A DNA stretch of 64,000 nucleotides from Corythucha ciliata (Eukaryota > Arthropoda > Insecta > Hemiptera > Tingidae). Positions 10,870-21,128 of the stretch are shown here, in pieces. How positions within the stretch are numbered: the stretch's first letter is position 1; every line of letters starts with the position of its first letter. The stretch is from contig CM075938.1 in NCBI GenBank assembly GCA_038030265.1, positions 50,399,189 through 50,463,188 on the forward strand, read 5' to 3'. The translations under genes were made by a program, and so were the position numbers. The notes under the pieces were generated by a model. It was not told where the DNA came from and ran no database searches. It worked only from the letters and a program-made list of their open reading frames with translations.

Positions 10870-11102
10870 CAGACACCCCCGACGCATAAAACCTGCCCGC
10901 CAATGACATAAGCACAGGCGGAGGCGGTCTGGGGGCAGGATCGCTGGCATGACAACATCGTTATAAAGTGTCGTGCCACAACCATCTTCGGTATGGAACC
11001 TCTACAGACACCCCCGACGCATAAAACCTGCCCGCCAATGACATAAGTACAGGCGGGGGCGGTCTGGGGGCAGGATCGCTGGCATGACAACATCGTTATA
11101 AA
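10870..11102 (+). repeat. 135-bp satellite, left block part 1 (~1.7 units)
   Basis: The unit contains CAGACACCCCCGACGCATAA, a GC-rich stretch with GGCGGGGGCGGTCTGGGGG, and GTCGTGCCACAACCATCTTC. The block is interrupted after TTATAA by the 1.9-kb element 11103-12985 and resumes at 12986 in the same unit phase, so parts 1 and 2 were one array. Confidence 0.9.
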
Positions 11103-11541
11103 CCCAGATAGCAAGCAATATCCTAGGAATGTTCCCACATTCTTCGATTTCGAATGTGAATAATCTGAACAACATGAGATTATTCTTATATTATATAAGT
11201 TTTCCTAGAATATTCTGATACTAAATGATTCGATTATCCTTAGGTGGGTTCAAAAGGATTATGCCTGGAACATTCGTAGCGGAACATGATTATCTTATTT
11301 TGAATAATTAACCTAGGTATGTTCTTTTAGCAGTTTCTAAGAATTAAATGTTACATCCATCGATCTCCGTAATTTTTGTCGTGAGATTGATGCCGGCATA
11401 AAGCCGTTTCGGTTTTTATAATTATGAAATTAGAAATCCCAAATAAATGCTGAGGTTCAGTTTCACTTTTTTTTAGTGCATTTCATTCAAAAAATACACT
11501 ATTGGTCTCGCCCTGATAATCGCACATGTGGGTTATGATAC

Positions 11542-11545
<4 letters not shown>

Positions 11546-11590
<45 letters not shown>
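11546..11590 (+). repeat. (TTA)n microsatellite
   Basis: About 15 uninterrupted TTA/ATT trinucleotides lie inside the 1.9-kb inserted element. Confidence 0.9.
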
Positions 11591-11591
<1 letters not shown>

Positions 11592-12650
11592 TTTTAGGCA
11601 TTGACTACTGAGGTCATTAGCCTTCACGCAAGTAGGCATTTTAATTACATTCTATATTCTCTGTTCTGCGTCTGTCAGCATCCGCTCATGGCTTCAAGCG
11701 CATTATTATTATTATTCGAAACAAGATGATCATGTTCCGCTACGAATGTTCCAGGCATAATCCTTTTGAACCCACCTAAGGATAATCGAATCATATAGTA
11801 ACAGAATATTAGGATTTATTATTTAATAAGTATATAAGGTTATTGGACGGACCAGCGTCATCGGTTTCGTTTCTCGAAAAAAAAAAAATGCAAAGGTTTC
11901 CGTTTCACCATCCATCTCACCCCTATCCACACTCAAACATTAAAAGTTCGTACCCTGTTGTTATTATGATGTGTGCTTGTGTGGTGTTGATCGGTAAAGT
12001 TCGTGTCAGTGGGTGGGGGTGTGGTGGGAGGTCTTCGACTCTCCGATTCGTCCATTTTGCTCTCCTCTCTACGACAGACGCGGGAACTCTTTCTTAACTT
12101 TCTGGTTCTTTCTTCTCTCTACAAGCACAAATCAACGTGGCTCGAGCCCATCTAGTTTTTCTCGCGTTTTTCTTCTCGAATTTTCTTCGGGCACGCCTAA
12201 AATTGGAAAACGTCACATCATTTGATTTGTAGGTAAGGCAACAATTTGCTTGTTAACCTTTAAATCTGATTGTACATGTTTGTTTAATATAATTTGCAGG
12301 TGCAATTTTCACGACTAATTCGTCATTAATTGGTCCTATGTCGATATTTATTTTTCTGCCTGTCAACTTTTCTCAGCGACCAATTTTCGGTGATCGAGCC
12401 AGTAGCAACAAGTAATATACTGAAGTAAAGTGTGTATTTCGGATTGTACGATAATTGTGGGATTTTGTTTTCAGGCCCGCGTCGTCTATGTCCCATCGCC
12501 GCGTCGTATTATTTTCTTGGCGTTCTGTTAGTGTGTAGTTGTTTCTCAGCGTGTTTTTTTTTTTTTTCGTAGTGTCAGTATTTTTTCATTCGTTTCCAAA
12601 TTGTATGCATCATAAATTAAAAATAAAGTAAAATAATTCTGTTCCGTGCG

Positions 12651-12887
12651 AATATTTTTTTGGAACATTTACGGAATATATACAACATGTCCCGTTTGGA
12701 CCTCCTTACAATATTCGTACCCGAGACTATATATCTGAATATTCTAGAGCGATTCTAAAAAAACATTCTTTGAACGTTCAAACTTATCCTTCTGAATATA
12801 TTCCACGAATCTTCTAGTAGAATATTCCGTTGGAACATTCACGGATTATATACAACCTGTCCCGTCTGGACCTCCATACAATATTCG
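12651..12887 (+). repeat. 67-bp direct repeat pair within the 1.9-kb element
   Basis: Two copies, 12651-12717 and 12821-12887, share TTGGAACATTNACGG, TATATACAAC and GTCTGGACCTCC-type words and both end ACAATATTCG. They start 170 bp apart near the right end of the element and look like sub-terminal repeats of a DNA transposon. Confidence 0.7.
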
Positions 12888-12985
12888 CAAAAAAACCAAT
12901 ATCTTCCACGAATATTCTTGGAAAAAAGGTAAATTCCAAAAAGATAATCAAGGAACATTCGGGTAATATTTCCTTGCTATCTGGG

Positions 12986-14045
12986 AAGTGTCGTGCCACA
13001 ACCATCTTCGGTATGGAACCTCTACAGACACCCCCGACGCATAAAACATGCCCGCCAATGACATAAGTACAGGCGGGGGCGGTCTGGGGGCAGGATCGCT
13101 GGCATGACAACATCGTTATAAAGTGTCGTGCCACAACCATCTTCGGTATGGAACCTCTACAGACACCCCCGACGCATAAAACATGCCTGCCAATGACGTA
13201 AGTACAGGCGGGGGCGGTCTGGCGGCAGGATCGCTGGCATGACAACATCGTTATAAAGTGTCGTGCCACAACCATCTTCCGTATGGAACCTCTACAGACA
13301 CCCCCGACGCATAAATCCTGCCCGCCAATGACATAACTACAGGCGGGGGCGGTCTGGGGGCAGGATCGCTGGCATGACAACGTCGTTATAAAGTGTCGTG
13401 CCACAACCATCTTCGGTACGGAACCTCTACAGACACCCCCGACGCATAAAACATGCCCGCCAATGACATAAGTACAGGCGGGGGCGGTCTGGGGGCAGGA
13501 TCGCTGGCATGACAACATCGTTATAAAGTGTCGTGCCACAACCATCTTCGGTATGGAACCTCTACAGACACCCCCGACGCATAAAACATGCCCGCCAATG
13601 ACATAAGTACAGGCGGGGGCGGTCTGGGGGCAGGATCGCTGGCATGACAACATCGTTATAAAGTGTCGTGTCACAACCATCTTCGGTATGGAACCTCTAC
13701 AGACACCCCCGACGCATAAAACATGCCCGCCAATGACATAAGTACAGGCGGGGGCGGTCTGGGGGCAGGATCGCTGGCATGACAACATCGTTATAAAGTG
13801 TCGTGCCACAACCATCTTCGGTATGGAACCTCTACAGACACCCCCGACGCATAAAACCTGCCCGCCAATGACATAAGTACATGCGGGGGCGGTCTGGGGG
13901 CAGGATCGCTGGCATGACAACATCGTTATAAAGTGTCGTGCCACAACCATCTTCGGTATGGAACCTCTACAGACACCCCCGACGCATAAAACCTGCCCGC
14001 CAATGACATAAGTACAGGCGGGGGCGGTCTGGGGGCAGGATCGCT
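12986..14045 (+). repeat. 135-bp satellite, left block part 2 (~7.8 units)
   Basis: The period measured between identical landmarks is exactly 135 bp (for example 13021 to 13156). Units are nearly identical, with a few base differences each. As 135 is 45 codons, the minus strand is open across the array: a 378-residue frame (12814-13950) repeats a 45-residue unit that includes MVVARHFITMLSCQRSCPQT and CTYVIGGHVLCVGGVCRGS. This openness follows from unit length plus one stop-free unit and does not prove translation. Confidence 0.9.
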
Positions 14046-14421
14046 ATTACGAGAATATCGTTTTTATGAGTGACGAGGGGGCAAAAATGTGGGGTATCCA
14101 TTTTGACGCAATACTAAGGGCATCATGCACAAAACAGTTGTTTTCGTGAATTTTATACCTTAAACCCTTGTGTAAAATTTGCAGCGTTTTTTTTTCAATT
14201 TTTTTTTATTTTTTTAATTTTTTTAATTTTTTTTTTCAATTTTTTCTTAATTTTTTTTTAATTTTTTAAAAAAATATTTTAAATTTTTTTTCGAAAATAT
14301 ACTATACCTAAAATTGAAAACTATGAAACGTAATTGTTGAACATTATTTTCTTAATATTCATGTAATAAAAATGTGTGTTACATTTTGTTTTCATTATTC
14401 ATGTATCTCCAGCATCCCTTC
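14046..14421. other. AT-rich low-complexity segment
   Basis: Long T runs and TTTTTAATTTTTT patterns fill about 14180-14300. No gene is present. It follows directly after the satellite and precedes the MITE at 14422. Confidence 0.5.
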
Positions 14422-14805
14422 AAGAGGGCATGCAAGTTACCGCTCTCGCCCATTTTCCCCTCACGGGTTTACGCTCAAAGTACATGAAATATGTCATTTT
14501 CCATGGTCTCATTTGAAACCTCACAGGCTTGGGACAACCCTAGCAGAGCCTGAATTTCAATTTTTACTTTCCTCGACTTTGAAGTTAAATTTTTACAAAT
14601 ACGACGCCGTTTTTAAAATTTCTAGTAATCCAATAAATTTGAATAAAAATTCGAAGAAAGTCAAAATTGAAATACAGTCTCTGCTTGTGTTGTCACAAAT
14701 GTGTAAGGTTTTATATGATACCATAAAAAATGAAATATTCCAAGTACTTTTGGCATAAAACGGTGAGGGGAAAATGGGCCAGAGCGGTAACTTGCATGCC
14801 CCCTT
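14422..14805. mobile_element. 384-bp MITE with ~45-bp terminal inverted repeats
   Basis: The left end GGGCATGCAAGTTACCGCTC continues through CGCCCATTTTCCCCTCAC, and its reverse complement closes the right end (GTGAGGGGAAAATGGG through GCGGTAACTTGCATGCCC). The interior is AT-rich without a transposase. No clear target duplication was found. The plus-strand open frame 14372-14758 spans the left end and interior and is not a gene. Confidence 0.7.
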
Positions 14806-14836
14806 AACAACCTGTGTATGATTGAAATAACTACGT

Positions 14837-15523
14837 TTATAGGGTTTTTATGGAGTTCTTAGCATGGTCACAGAGCAAACAGATGTAATTTCCAAGAGGG
14901 ACACTGATAGCTTGTTGCGACATTTTTCGTATACATGATAGATGTAATTCTCTATTGCACAGATCGAAAAAAATCCAATCCGTCAAGACACCTGCTAAAT
15001 CACGCTCCCAGCAAACTGAACAAAGTTCAGTTGTGGGCAATCAATTCTGAATCAAAGTGCAGGCAACGCTTGTACGGAAATCGTTCGGGTTCACTTTCAG
15101 CGGAAGTTTCCTCGATACCAAATATGATTTAGCGTAGGCCAGAATGAAAATCCCGCAATTATAACTGTCCTGCTGCATTGCTCTTGGATTATCCTCCACC
15201 ACAGTCCAGCCTCTTATCGGTAACAGGTTCTCTTCTCCTTCTCTTTTGGCTATGAGGTTATACCTTCGTAAAAAGGTCAGCCATTGCTTAAAATAATCCC
15301 TTGTCTCTTGTCCATTGTCTGATGATCGGGCTGGATTGGCGAAAATAGATGTTTTTTTTTCGAAATCTGCAATTGCTAAACACCAGTGACTTCCAGCATT
15401 TACTGGGAGAAATATGGTTTTGTCATCTAAATGTCCGGCGAATTTGAGGATGTTATGCAGTTGGAATTCGTTTTTTATAAGTAGTGCTGTGCTTAGTTCG
15501 CAAATAAGAAACGTAATAAGAAC
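14837..15523 (-). pseudogene. Ulp1-type (C48) cysteine protease with C-terminal PHD-like finger, broken
   Basis: Read on the minus strand, a Ulp1-like core contains the catalytic His in NAGSHWCLAIADF, and the oxyanion Gln and nucleophile Cys in MQQDSYNCGIFILAYA. The position of the catalytic Asp appears as Asn (FANPARSS). After a TGA at 15041-15043 the same frame continues into a PHD-like finger (CSVCW, WIFFDLCNRELHLSC, YICLLC), with one zinc ligand replaced (WIFFD where W-I-x-C-D is usual). The N-terminus runs into the inverted satellite, so the true start is missing. Ulp1 domains occur both in SUMO proteases and as cargo of several DNA transposons; the repeats on both sides favour a transposon-borne gene. 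Confidence 0.6.
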
Positions 15524-15740
15524 GGGGGTGTCTGTAGAGGTTCCATACCGAAGATGGTTGTGGCACGACAATTTATAACGATGTTGTCATGCCAGCGATC
15601 CTGCCCCCAGACCGCCCCCGCCTGTACTTATGTAATTGGCGGGCATGTTTTATGCGTCGGGGGTGTCTATAGAGGTTCCATACCGAAGATGGTTGTGGCA
15701 CGACACTTTATAACGATGTTGTCATGCCAGCGATCCTGCC
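15524..15740 (-). repeat. 135-bp satellite, right block in inverted orientation (~1.6 units)
   Basis: This is the reverse complement of the satellite at 12986-14045: GGGGGTGTCTGTAGAGG, CGAAGATGGTTGTGGCACGA and so on. It stops abruptly at CGATCCTGCC. Together with the left block it brackets 14046-15523 in opposite orientations. Confidence 0.9.
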
Positions 15741-17677
15741 TCTGCCCGTATTCATGTCGTTCGTGTGCGTTTATTGTGTGTTTTTGGTGTCAATTTCCAT
15801 CCCCCCTGACTCAATCAGTACTCCCTTTCTTCCCCTCCCCCTCCCCAACCAACTTCATGTTGACGAAAAAAAGATCGCTGGTAAGGATCGCTATCTTCTC
15901 TGAAAAAGATCGCTAGGAAAAAGATCGCTAACTTGACCTGGCTTCACCATGCCACCGGAGCGTGTTCGGCTTTCTTTAAGTGCCAAAGTGGAAGTGATCA
16001 AAGCTTACGCGAACAATTCGCCGAAACCATCTGTGCGAGAGCTGGCGAATATGTTCAAGGTAGGAAAAACTCAAATTTCAAATATCCTGAAGGAGCGTGA
16101 CCGATTAATGACAGAGTGGGCCAACAATGCCAGCGGTGAAAAAAAAAAAAACTTTTCACTGAGCATCATGGCAAAGGTTTCCATATCGATAAGTTATGTT
16201 TCGAGTGGTTCACTCGCGCCCGGAACAAAAATTTGCCAATTTCTGGAACCTTAATTCAAGAGAAAGCTAGGGAAATTGCCACACTGCTGGGAGAAACAAA
16301 TTTCAAAGCATCGAACGGGTGGCTCGAAAAATTTCGAGCACGGCATAACATCGCGTTCAAGGCAGTATGTGGTGAAAGTGCTTCCGTGGATGGCGAGGTC
16401 GTGATCGAATGGACTTCAAAAATACCAGATCTCACCGAAGGCTATGCTCCCCGTGACATCTTCAATTTTGATGAAAGTGGCCTCTTTTTTCGCGCTCTAC
16501 CGGATAAGACGATGTGCCTAAAAACCGAGACTTGTTCTGGCGGGAAGCAGAGCAAGGAACGAATCACGTTAGCTCTCTGCGTCAACATGGAAGGGGAATT
16601 TGAGCCACCTCTCGTGATCGGTAAATCCCTCAAACCTCGATGTTTCAAAAACGTAAAAATTAATAATCTTGGCATCACTTGGAGAGCAAACCGTAAGGCT
16701 TGGATGACATCTGAAATTATGACGGAATGGCTGAACAACTTCAATGCTAAAATGATTCGTCACAATCGACGCGTATTACTGTTCCTGGACAATGCCACAT
16801 CTCATCCTCATCTTGCTCTCAGCAACGTCAAGCTGCAGTTTTTTCCTCCGAACGTGACTTCCTGCTGCCAGCCATTGGACCTAGGGGTTATTAAGACTAT
16901 TAAATGTCACTACCGTACAAGATTACTGAGACACGCCCTTTCACACATTGATGACCCATCCACTCCTAAACCAACTGTTTTGGATGCGGTTTTGTGGGCA
17001 AAAGAATCCGTCTCTGAAGTAAAAAAAGCAACTGTGATGAAATGTTTTCTCAATTGTGGATTCGTGGGAGCTTCTACGGGCAGTGACTTGAAAGACGATG
17101 CTGTGGAAAATGAACTCAATGTCATCGTCTCTATGTTTCCTGAAGGGAATTCGGACTATGTTGGGATCGACGACAAACTCGTTACCGAAGATGCATCAGA
17201 CAGTGTTTCCGATATCGTGAATGCGGCATTAGAGGAAGCGACTGCCGAGATTGAGGAAGACAAAGCCGACGAGGAGCAATCTGGTAGTGCAGAAGTGGTT
17301 ACGCCCTCCCATTCTGAAGCGTTAAAACTAGTCGAACAGCTGAAACATTATTGTTTGGTTTCTGACGACCCCGAAAGTTTATTGCTTATTTCGAGGATTC
17401 GATTCTGCTTTGAGCAACAGCAGCAAAAATACCTCAAACAAACAACTATTTCAGATTTTTTTAAACAAAAGTAATTTTTTATACTCATAACCGCGCTTAT
17501 TAAAACTTACAATGCGTACAGTCGTTTACTCACTCGAAAATATAAAAGTTTACACCTTACTCTGATTTATATACATAATTATCCTATAAAATACCAATTT
17601 TTCCCAATAGCGGACACCTCTCAATAGCGGACATTTTCTCCGGTCCGGAGGGTGTCCGCTATCGAGAGGTTTCACTG
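15741..17677 (+). mobile_element. Tigger-like (pogo superfamily) DNA transposon, left end missing
   Basis: The right end reads GGTGTCCGCTATCGAGAGG then TTTCACTG and is followed by TA (17678-17679), matching Tigger-type termini (CAGTGAAACCTCTCGATAGC on the other strand). Inside the right end there is a second copy of the CCTCTCAATAGCGGACA word. The corresponding left terminus is not visible; the element seems truncated where it meets the inverted satellite. The exact left border is uncertain. Confidence 0.8.
15949..17474 (+). pseudogene. Tigger/pogo transposase (CENP-B-like DNA binding + DDE), one frameshift
   Basis: The N-terminus (from MPPERVRLSLSAKVEVIKAY) is a CENP-B/psq-type helix-turn-helix. 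Around 16140-16151 a run of about a dozen A's precedes a change of frame; after it the frame continues with FEWFTRARNKNLPISGTLIQ and the second HTH. The DDE catalytic residues are visible in FNFDESGLFF, LLFLDNATSH and CCQPLDLGVIK, with 29 residues between the second and third Asp (DD29D, as in Tigger). The C-terminus QTTISDFF matches a PCNA-interacting PIP box (Q-x-x-I-x-x-F-F); PCNA binding is known for pogo transposase. Apart from the frameshift the coding region looks intact. Confidence 0.85.
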
Positions 17678-17820
17678 TATCTATAATAATAGACACCAAA
17701 GCAACTACCAATAAATTTATCACACATTAAATACATTAGATAAATAAATAGACACCAAAGAAGCTACCAATAAATTTATCACAGATTAAATAAATTAACA
17801 CAACAAGCACACAACTAATT

Positions 17821-18738
17821 TTAAATTATCAAGTGAGATGGTAACTTCAAGGAGCGTTCACAAATTATTTTGACTAGAAATTTTTTAAATTGGCTCAATG
17901 TATTAACTTGCATATAACTGAACTTATTCAAAGCTATTTTTAAAGCTGTAGAGGCATGCCTAGCGTAGAAATCAGTCTTATGTTTCGGTATAATAATATT
18001 GGTAAGTCGTGATAATCTCGTATCTACCAAGGTCGAACGGACAGGCATAGCAGAGCTAATCTTAAACATATGAAGGCAAGCTGCCCTAACATATAATTCT
18101 TCGACAGATAGCACATTGAAGTCTTCAAACAATTTACTAGAGGAGTACAAACTAGGTCTATTTAATATGATTTTCATAAGAGTCTTCTGAACCACCAGTA
18201 ATTTATCGATAAGGTATTTATAAGTCCCTCCCCACACTATAATACCATAAGCAATAATAGATTGACATAGCGCAAAATAGATCATTCTTAATGTTCCCCA
18301 ACTAAGGCACAATCTCAATATTTTAAATTTATGAAATAATTTTCTGACTCGGCTAACAACATTCTTGATATGCCCATCAAACTTCATCCTAGAATCGAAT
18401 ATAACACCTAGATATTTACAGCGATCAACAAATCTTACCTTATCACATTTACAATCATCATTATTCCCACAATCGTCTGAGTAAACTGTGAAGTGCGTAT
18501 CCCCACTAAACTCCTTAGCTCCCAAAGAGAACTCAACAATCGCCGTTTTGTCTAAATTAAGTAACATGAAATTAGTATTTAGCCAATTATTAATTAACTT
18601 AAAATCTCTCCTAATTTTACTTAACACATCCTCAGAATTTTTACCATCACACAAAAAAACAGTGTCATCCGCGAAGCAAAACGGAGAAGACAACGTATTC
18701 AACGAAAAAATACTATTATAGTACACTATAAATAGCAA
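17821..18738 (-). pseudogene. LINE B reverse transcriptase, C-terminal part
   Basis: The frame begins just after the GIPQGS motif and carries the catalytic FADDTVFLCDG, then NTNFMLLNLDKT, KYLGVIFDSRMKFDGHI, and WGTLRMIYFALCQSIIAYGI, ending at SLKLPSHLII. It continues the frame of 18773-19195 but is separated from it by a single-base shift in GGTTCTGTCTGGGACC near 18745. RT motif C is intact. Confidence 0.8.
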
Positions 18739-18772
18739 AGGTCCCAGACAGAACCCTGTGGTATGCCAGATC

Positions 18773-19228
18773 TTAATTCCACCGAGTCACTGACAGTATT
18801 GATATAGTTATGATGAAAAAGCCAAAACACCCGTCGACTTCGACGTGTTTTGGCTTTTTCATCATAACTATATCAACTGTACCCCGTCTTTCTACAACCT
18901 TTACAATGACAGTATTGTTAATCCTTACAAATTGTGTACGACCAGGACCTCTAATTCCATAATTTTCCAGCTTAATAAATAGTAGATCGTGACTAATCGA
19001 ATCGAATGCCTTATGCAAATCAAGAAACAGACCAAAAACACAACAATTTTGATCCAGATGCTCACTAATATATTTCGACACTTCAAATAATGCGTGGTCC
19101 ACAGACACTCCAGTTCGAAACCCAAACTGTCTCCTCGACAATACTTGATTTGACTCCAGAAAATCATATAAACGAACCTTCATGCATTTCTCCAAGAGCT
19201 TACCTAAGGCCAGGCCCGAAGAGACAGG
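18773..19228 (-). pseudogene. LINE B reverse transcriptase, palm N-terminal part, with hairpin insertion
   Basis: It includes NQVLSRRQFGFRTGVSVDHA and motif A in FGLFLDLHKAFDSISHDLL. The frame is connected to the upstream piece by one in-frame TGA (NNY-stop-PVSSGLALGKLLEK). After IRGPGRTQFVRINNTV the frame enters the 105-bp hairpin insertion 18802-18906, which displaces the DSVELRSGIPQGS segment. Confidence 0.8.
18802..18906. mobile_element. 105-bp hairpin insertion with 11-bp direct repeats
   Basis: TGACAGTATTG occurs on both sides (18791-18801 and 18907-18917). Most of the insert is a palindrome: ATATAGTTATGATGAAAAAG with CCAAAACAC on the left, its reverse complement on the right, and a small GTCGAC-type centre. 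The remaining ~32 bp (ACCCCGTCTTTCTACAACC and neighbours) is not palindromic. Copy A lacks this region, so it cannot serve as the empty-site control. Confidence 0.6.
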
Positions 19229-20496
19229 TCAATAATTATTAACATCTCGACCGTCCCCACCTTTAAAAACTGGTATAACCATAGAGCGCTTGAAATACGA
19301 CGGAAATTTCCCTGTAGCAAGTGCTATGTTAAATATATGCTTAAGGGGTACAACCAACAATTCCTTTATTCTAATTAATAATTCATTAGTAATGCCATCT
19401 TCAACAAATGAACTAGATTTATTTAATTTACTAAGTAAGTCCTTAATTTCCAAATCACTGATAGGCCTTAAAAATATAGAATTCACAACTCTACGATTCG
19501 AAACCATCTTGGGATCTGAAATAAATTTCACATCTCGTGTTATTTTATTCCTTACCCTTTCCCCAACACTGGCGAAATGGGTATTGAAAACTTGTGCCAC
19601 ATCGTAATCACTGTCTAAGATTCCTTTTCCTTCGACCATAATATCAAATTTCTCATGTAATTTATTGCTACCATTTGTGACACGATTCACTATTGACCAG
19701 ATCTTTTTACTATCCATCCCAGACTCATCAACCAATTTACGATAGTACATAATTTTAGCCATTTTAATTACATTATTAAGAATATTTCTATACTGCTTAT
19801 ACCTCTTCCACTCATGTTCTTGGTCAGAATACATTTTAGCTCTATGAAATAACTTGTCTCTATTCCTTATTGACTTGACAATCCCTTTTGTGATCCAATC
19901 TTTGATCTTCCTGGATTTATTATTCCTTTTAATTTTGAATTTAACGGTCCAATTACCAACTATGTCCTTTAAAGTATTTACAAAATGTGATAAAGATTCA
20001 TCAACATCTTGACAACCTAATACCAAATCCCAATTTTCATCACGTAAGTTTTCCAAAATCCTTTCATAATTAACACGAGTGCACTCAATGAAACTTCCCT
20101 TTTCTTCTTCCGTACAAGCTTTAATACTTTTATCTCTAATTGCCATAACTACTGGAAAATGATCCGTAATATCAGCTTTAATAATAAATCCTTCACATTC
20201 TAAAGATTGCCTCCTTTTCACAAAAACATGGTCGATACAAGATTTGCTACCATTCATCACTCTAGTGTACTTATCTATAACCGGATGCATACCAGCAGTA
20301 TGTAATACGTTTAAATACTCACTAGAAATGACATTATCTGTCAATATATCTATATTTGTATCCCCACAAAAAATTACATTCTTATAATGAGCTAATGTTT
20401 TAAAATAAACCCAAAGACTCTGAATAAATACATTAGTATCCCTGTCATGTGACTCATATATAGCTGACAGCACAGTAGTATGATCACCCAACTTAA
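19229..20496 (-). pseudogene. LINE B endonuclease C-terminal part and RT N-terminal region
   Basis: From LGDHTTVLSAIYESHDRD the frame continues the AP-endonuclease core (NVIFCGDTNIDIL with the D-x-N motif; DITDHFPVVMAI with the catalytic D-H near the end). It then runs through the linker (YYRKLVDESGMDSKKIWSIV) into the RT N-terminal segment (DGITNELLIRIKE, PSYFKRSMVIPVFKGGDGRD). The frame is open through this stretch and ends at NNY followed by TGA. Confidence 0.8.
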
Positions 20497-21128
20497 CCCA
20501 TTAACGCCCAACGTTGCGTGTACGCAACATTAATTTAATTTTTTCCTGCTCGATTTGAGAGGACGAATTCGTTCCGAAATAGTCTCTTCGTGATAGACTT
20601 GGGTGTGTTCTCGGTTACAAAAATCATGGAAATACTCCATAACTCGAATAAACATTTTTAACAATTTTTGAAAATCGAAATTTTCTGGCCTCACTACACC
20701 CGCCAAGCGAATTTCATTTCTCGAGCTCAGAATTTTTATTTCGGTCCAAATTTTTCCCTGAACATCAATTTCGAAGGCATGCCAATAAACTTGTGTGTAA
20801 AATGCACTCGGTTTCTCATTTCATGTTGTGCAAATCAGTCGAAAAACTTAATGTTGCGTTCACGCAACGTTGGGCGTCTGCGTGGTCAGATCCCTCCAAG
20901 TGAAACCTCTTGAATCATCAGGTTGAAAGTTACCAAACCTTGATAAAGGAAGTTTCTCCTGAACATATCTGAGTTCCTGCGTGCGTTTTCTCGCCATTTT
21001 AGAGTTTTGTGACCTAAGTCTTTAACTTTATTCAAGGTAAGTTTGTGATGCACGGTGGAATGACAATTCCGTCGTCAACGTTTGAACGTTCTCACAAATC
21101 ATGAACACGTTCACCCTCTGAAGACCAC

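Larger units (their letters stand above)
11103..12985. mobile_element. 1.9-kb terminal-inverted-repeat element inserted in the satellite
   Basis: The left end is CCCAGATAGCAAGCAATATC; the right end (GGTAATATTTCCTTGCTATC then TGGG) is its imperfect reverse complement. The flanks are satellite sequence that rejoins when the element is removed, leaving at most a 2-bp AA duplication. Internal structure: an inverted pair at about 11205-11300 and 11725-11820; a TTA microsatellite; and a 67-bp direct repeat (12651-12717 and 12821-12887). The palindrome GAAnnTTC occurs at least ten times near the two ends. No transposase was recognised; the 11843-12097 frame resembles nothing known to me. Superfamily undetermined. 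Confidence 0.75.

Noticed and set aside
12814..13950. 378-codon frame as a host cysteine-rich protein gene
   Set aside because: It is simply the satellite read in frame; the N-terminal part is array phase and the C-terminal part is the inserted element. There are no introns or start context.
14372..14758. 128-codon plus-strand open frame
   Set aside because: It begins outside and runs through the inverted end and AT-rich interior of a MITE; no domain is recognisable.
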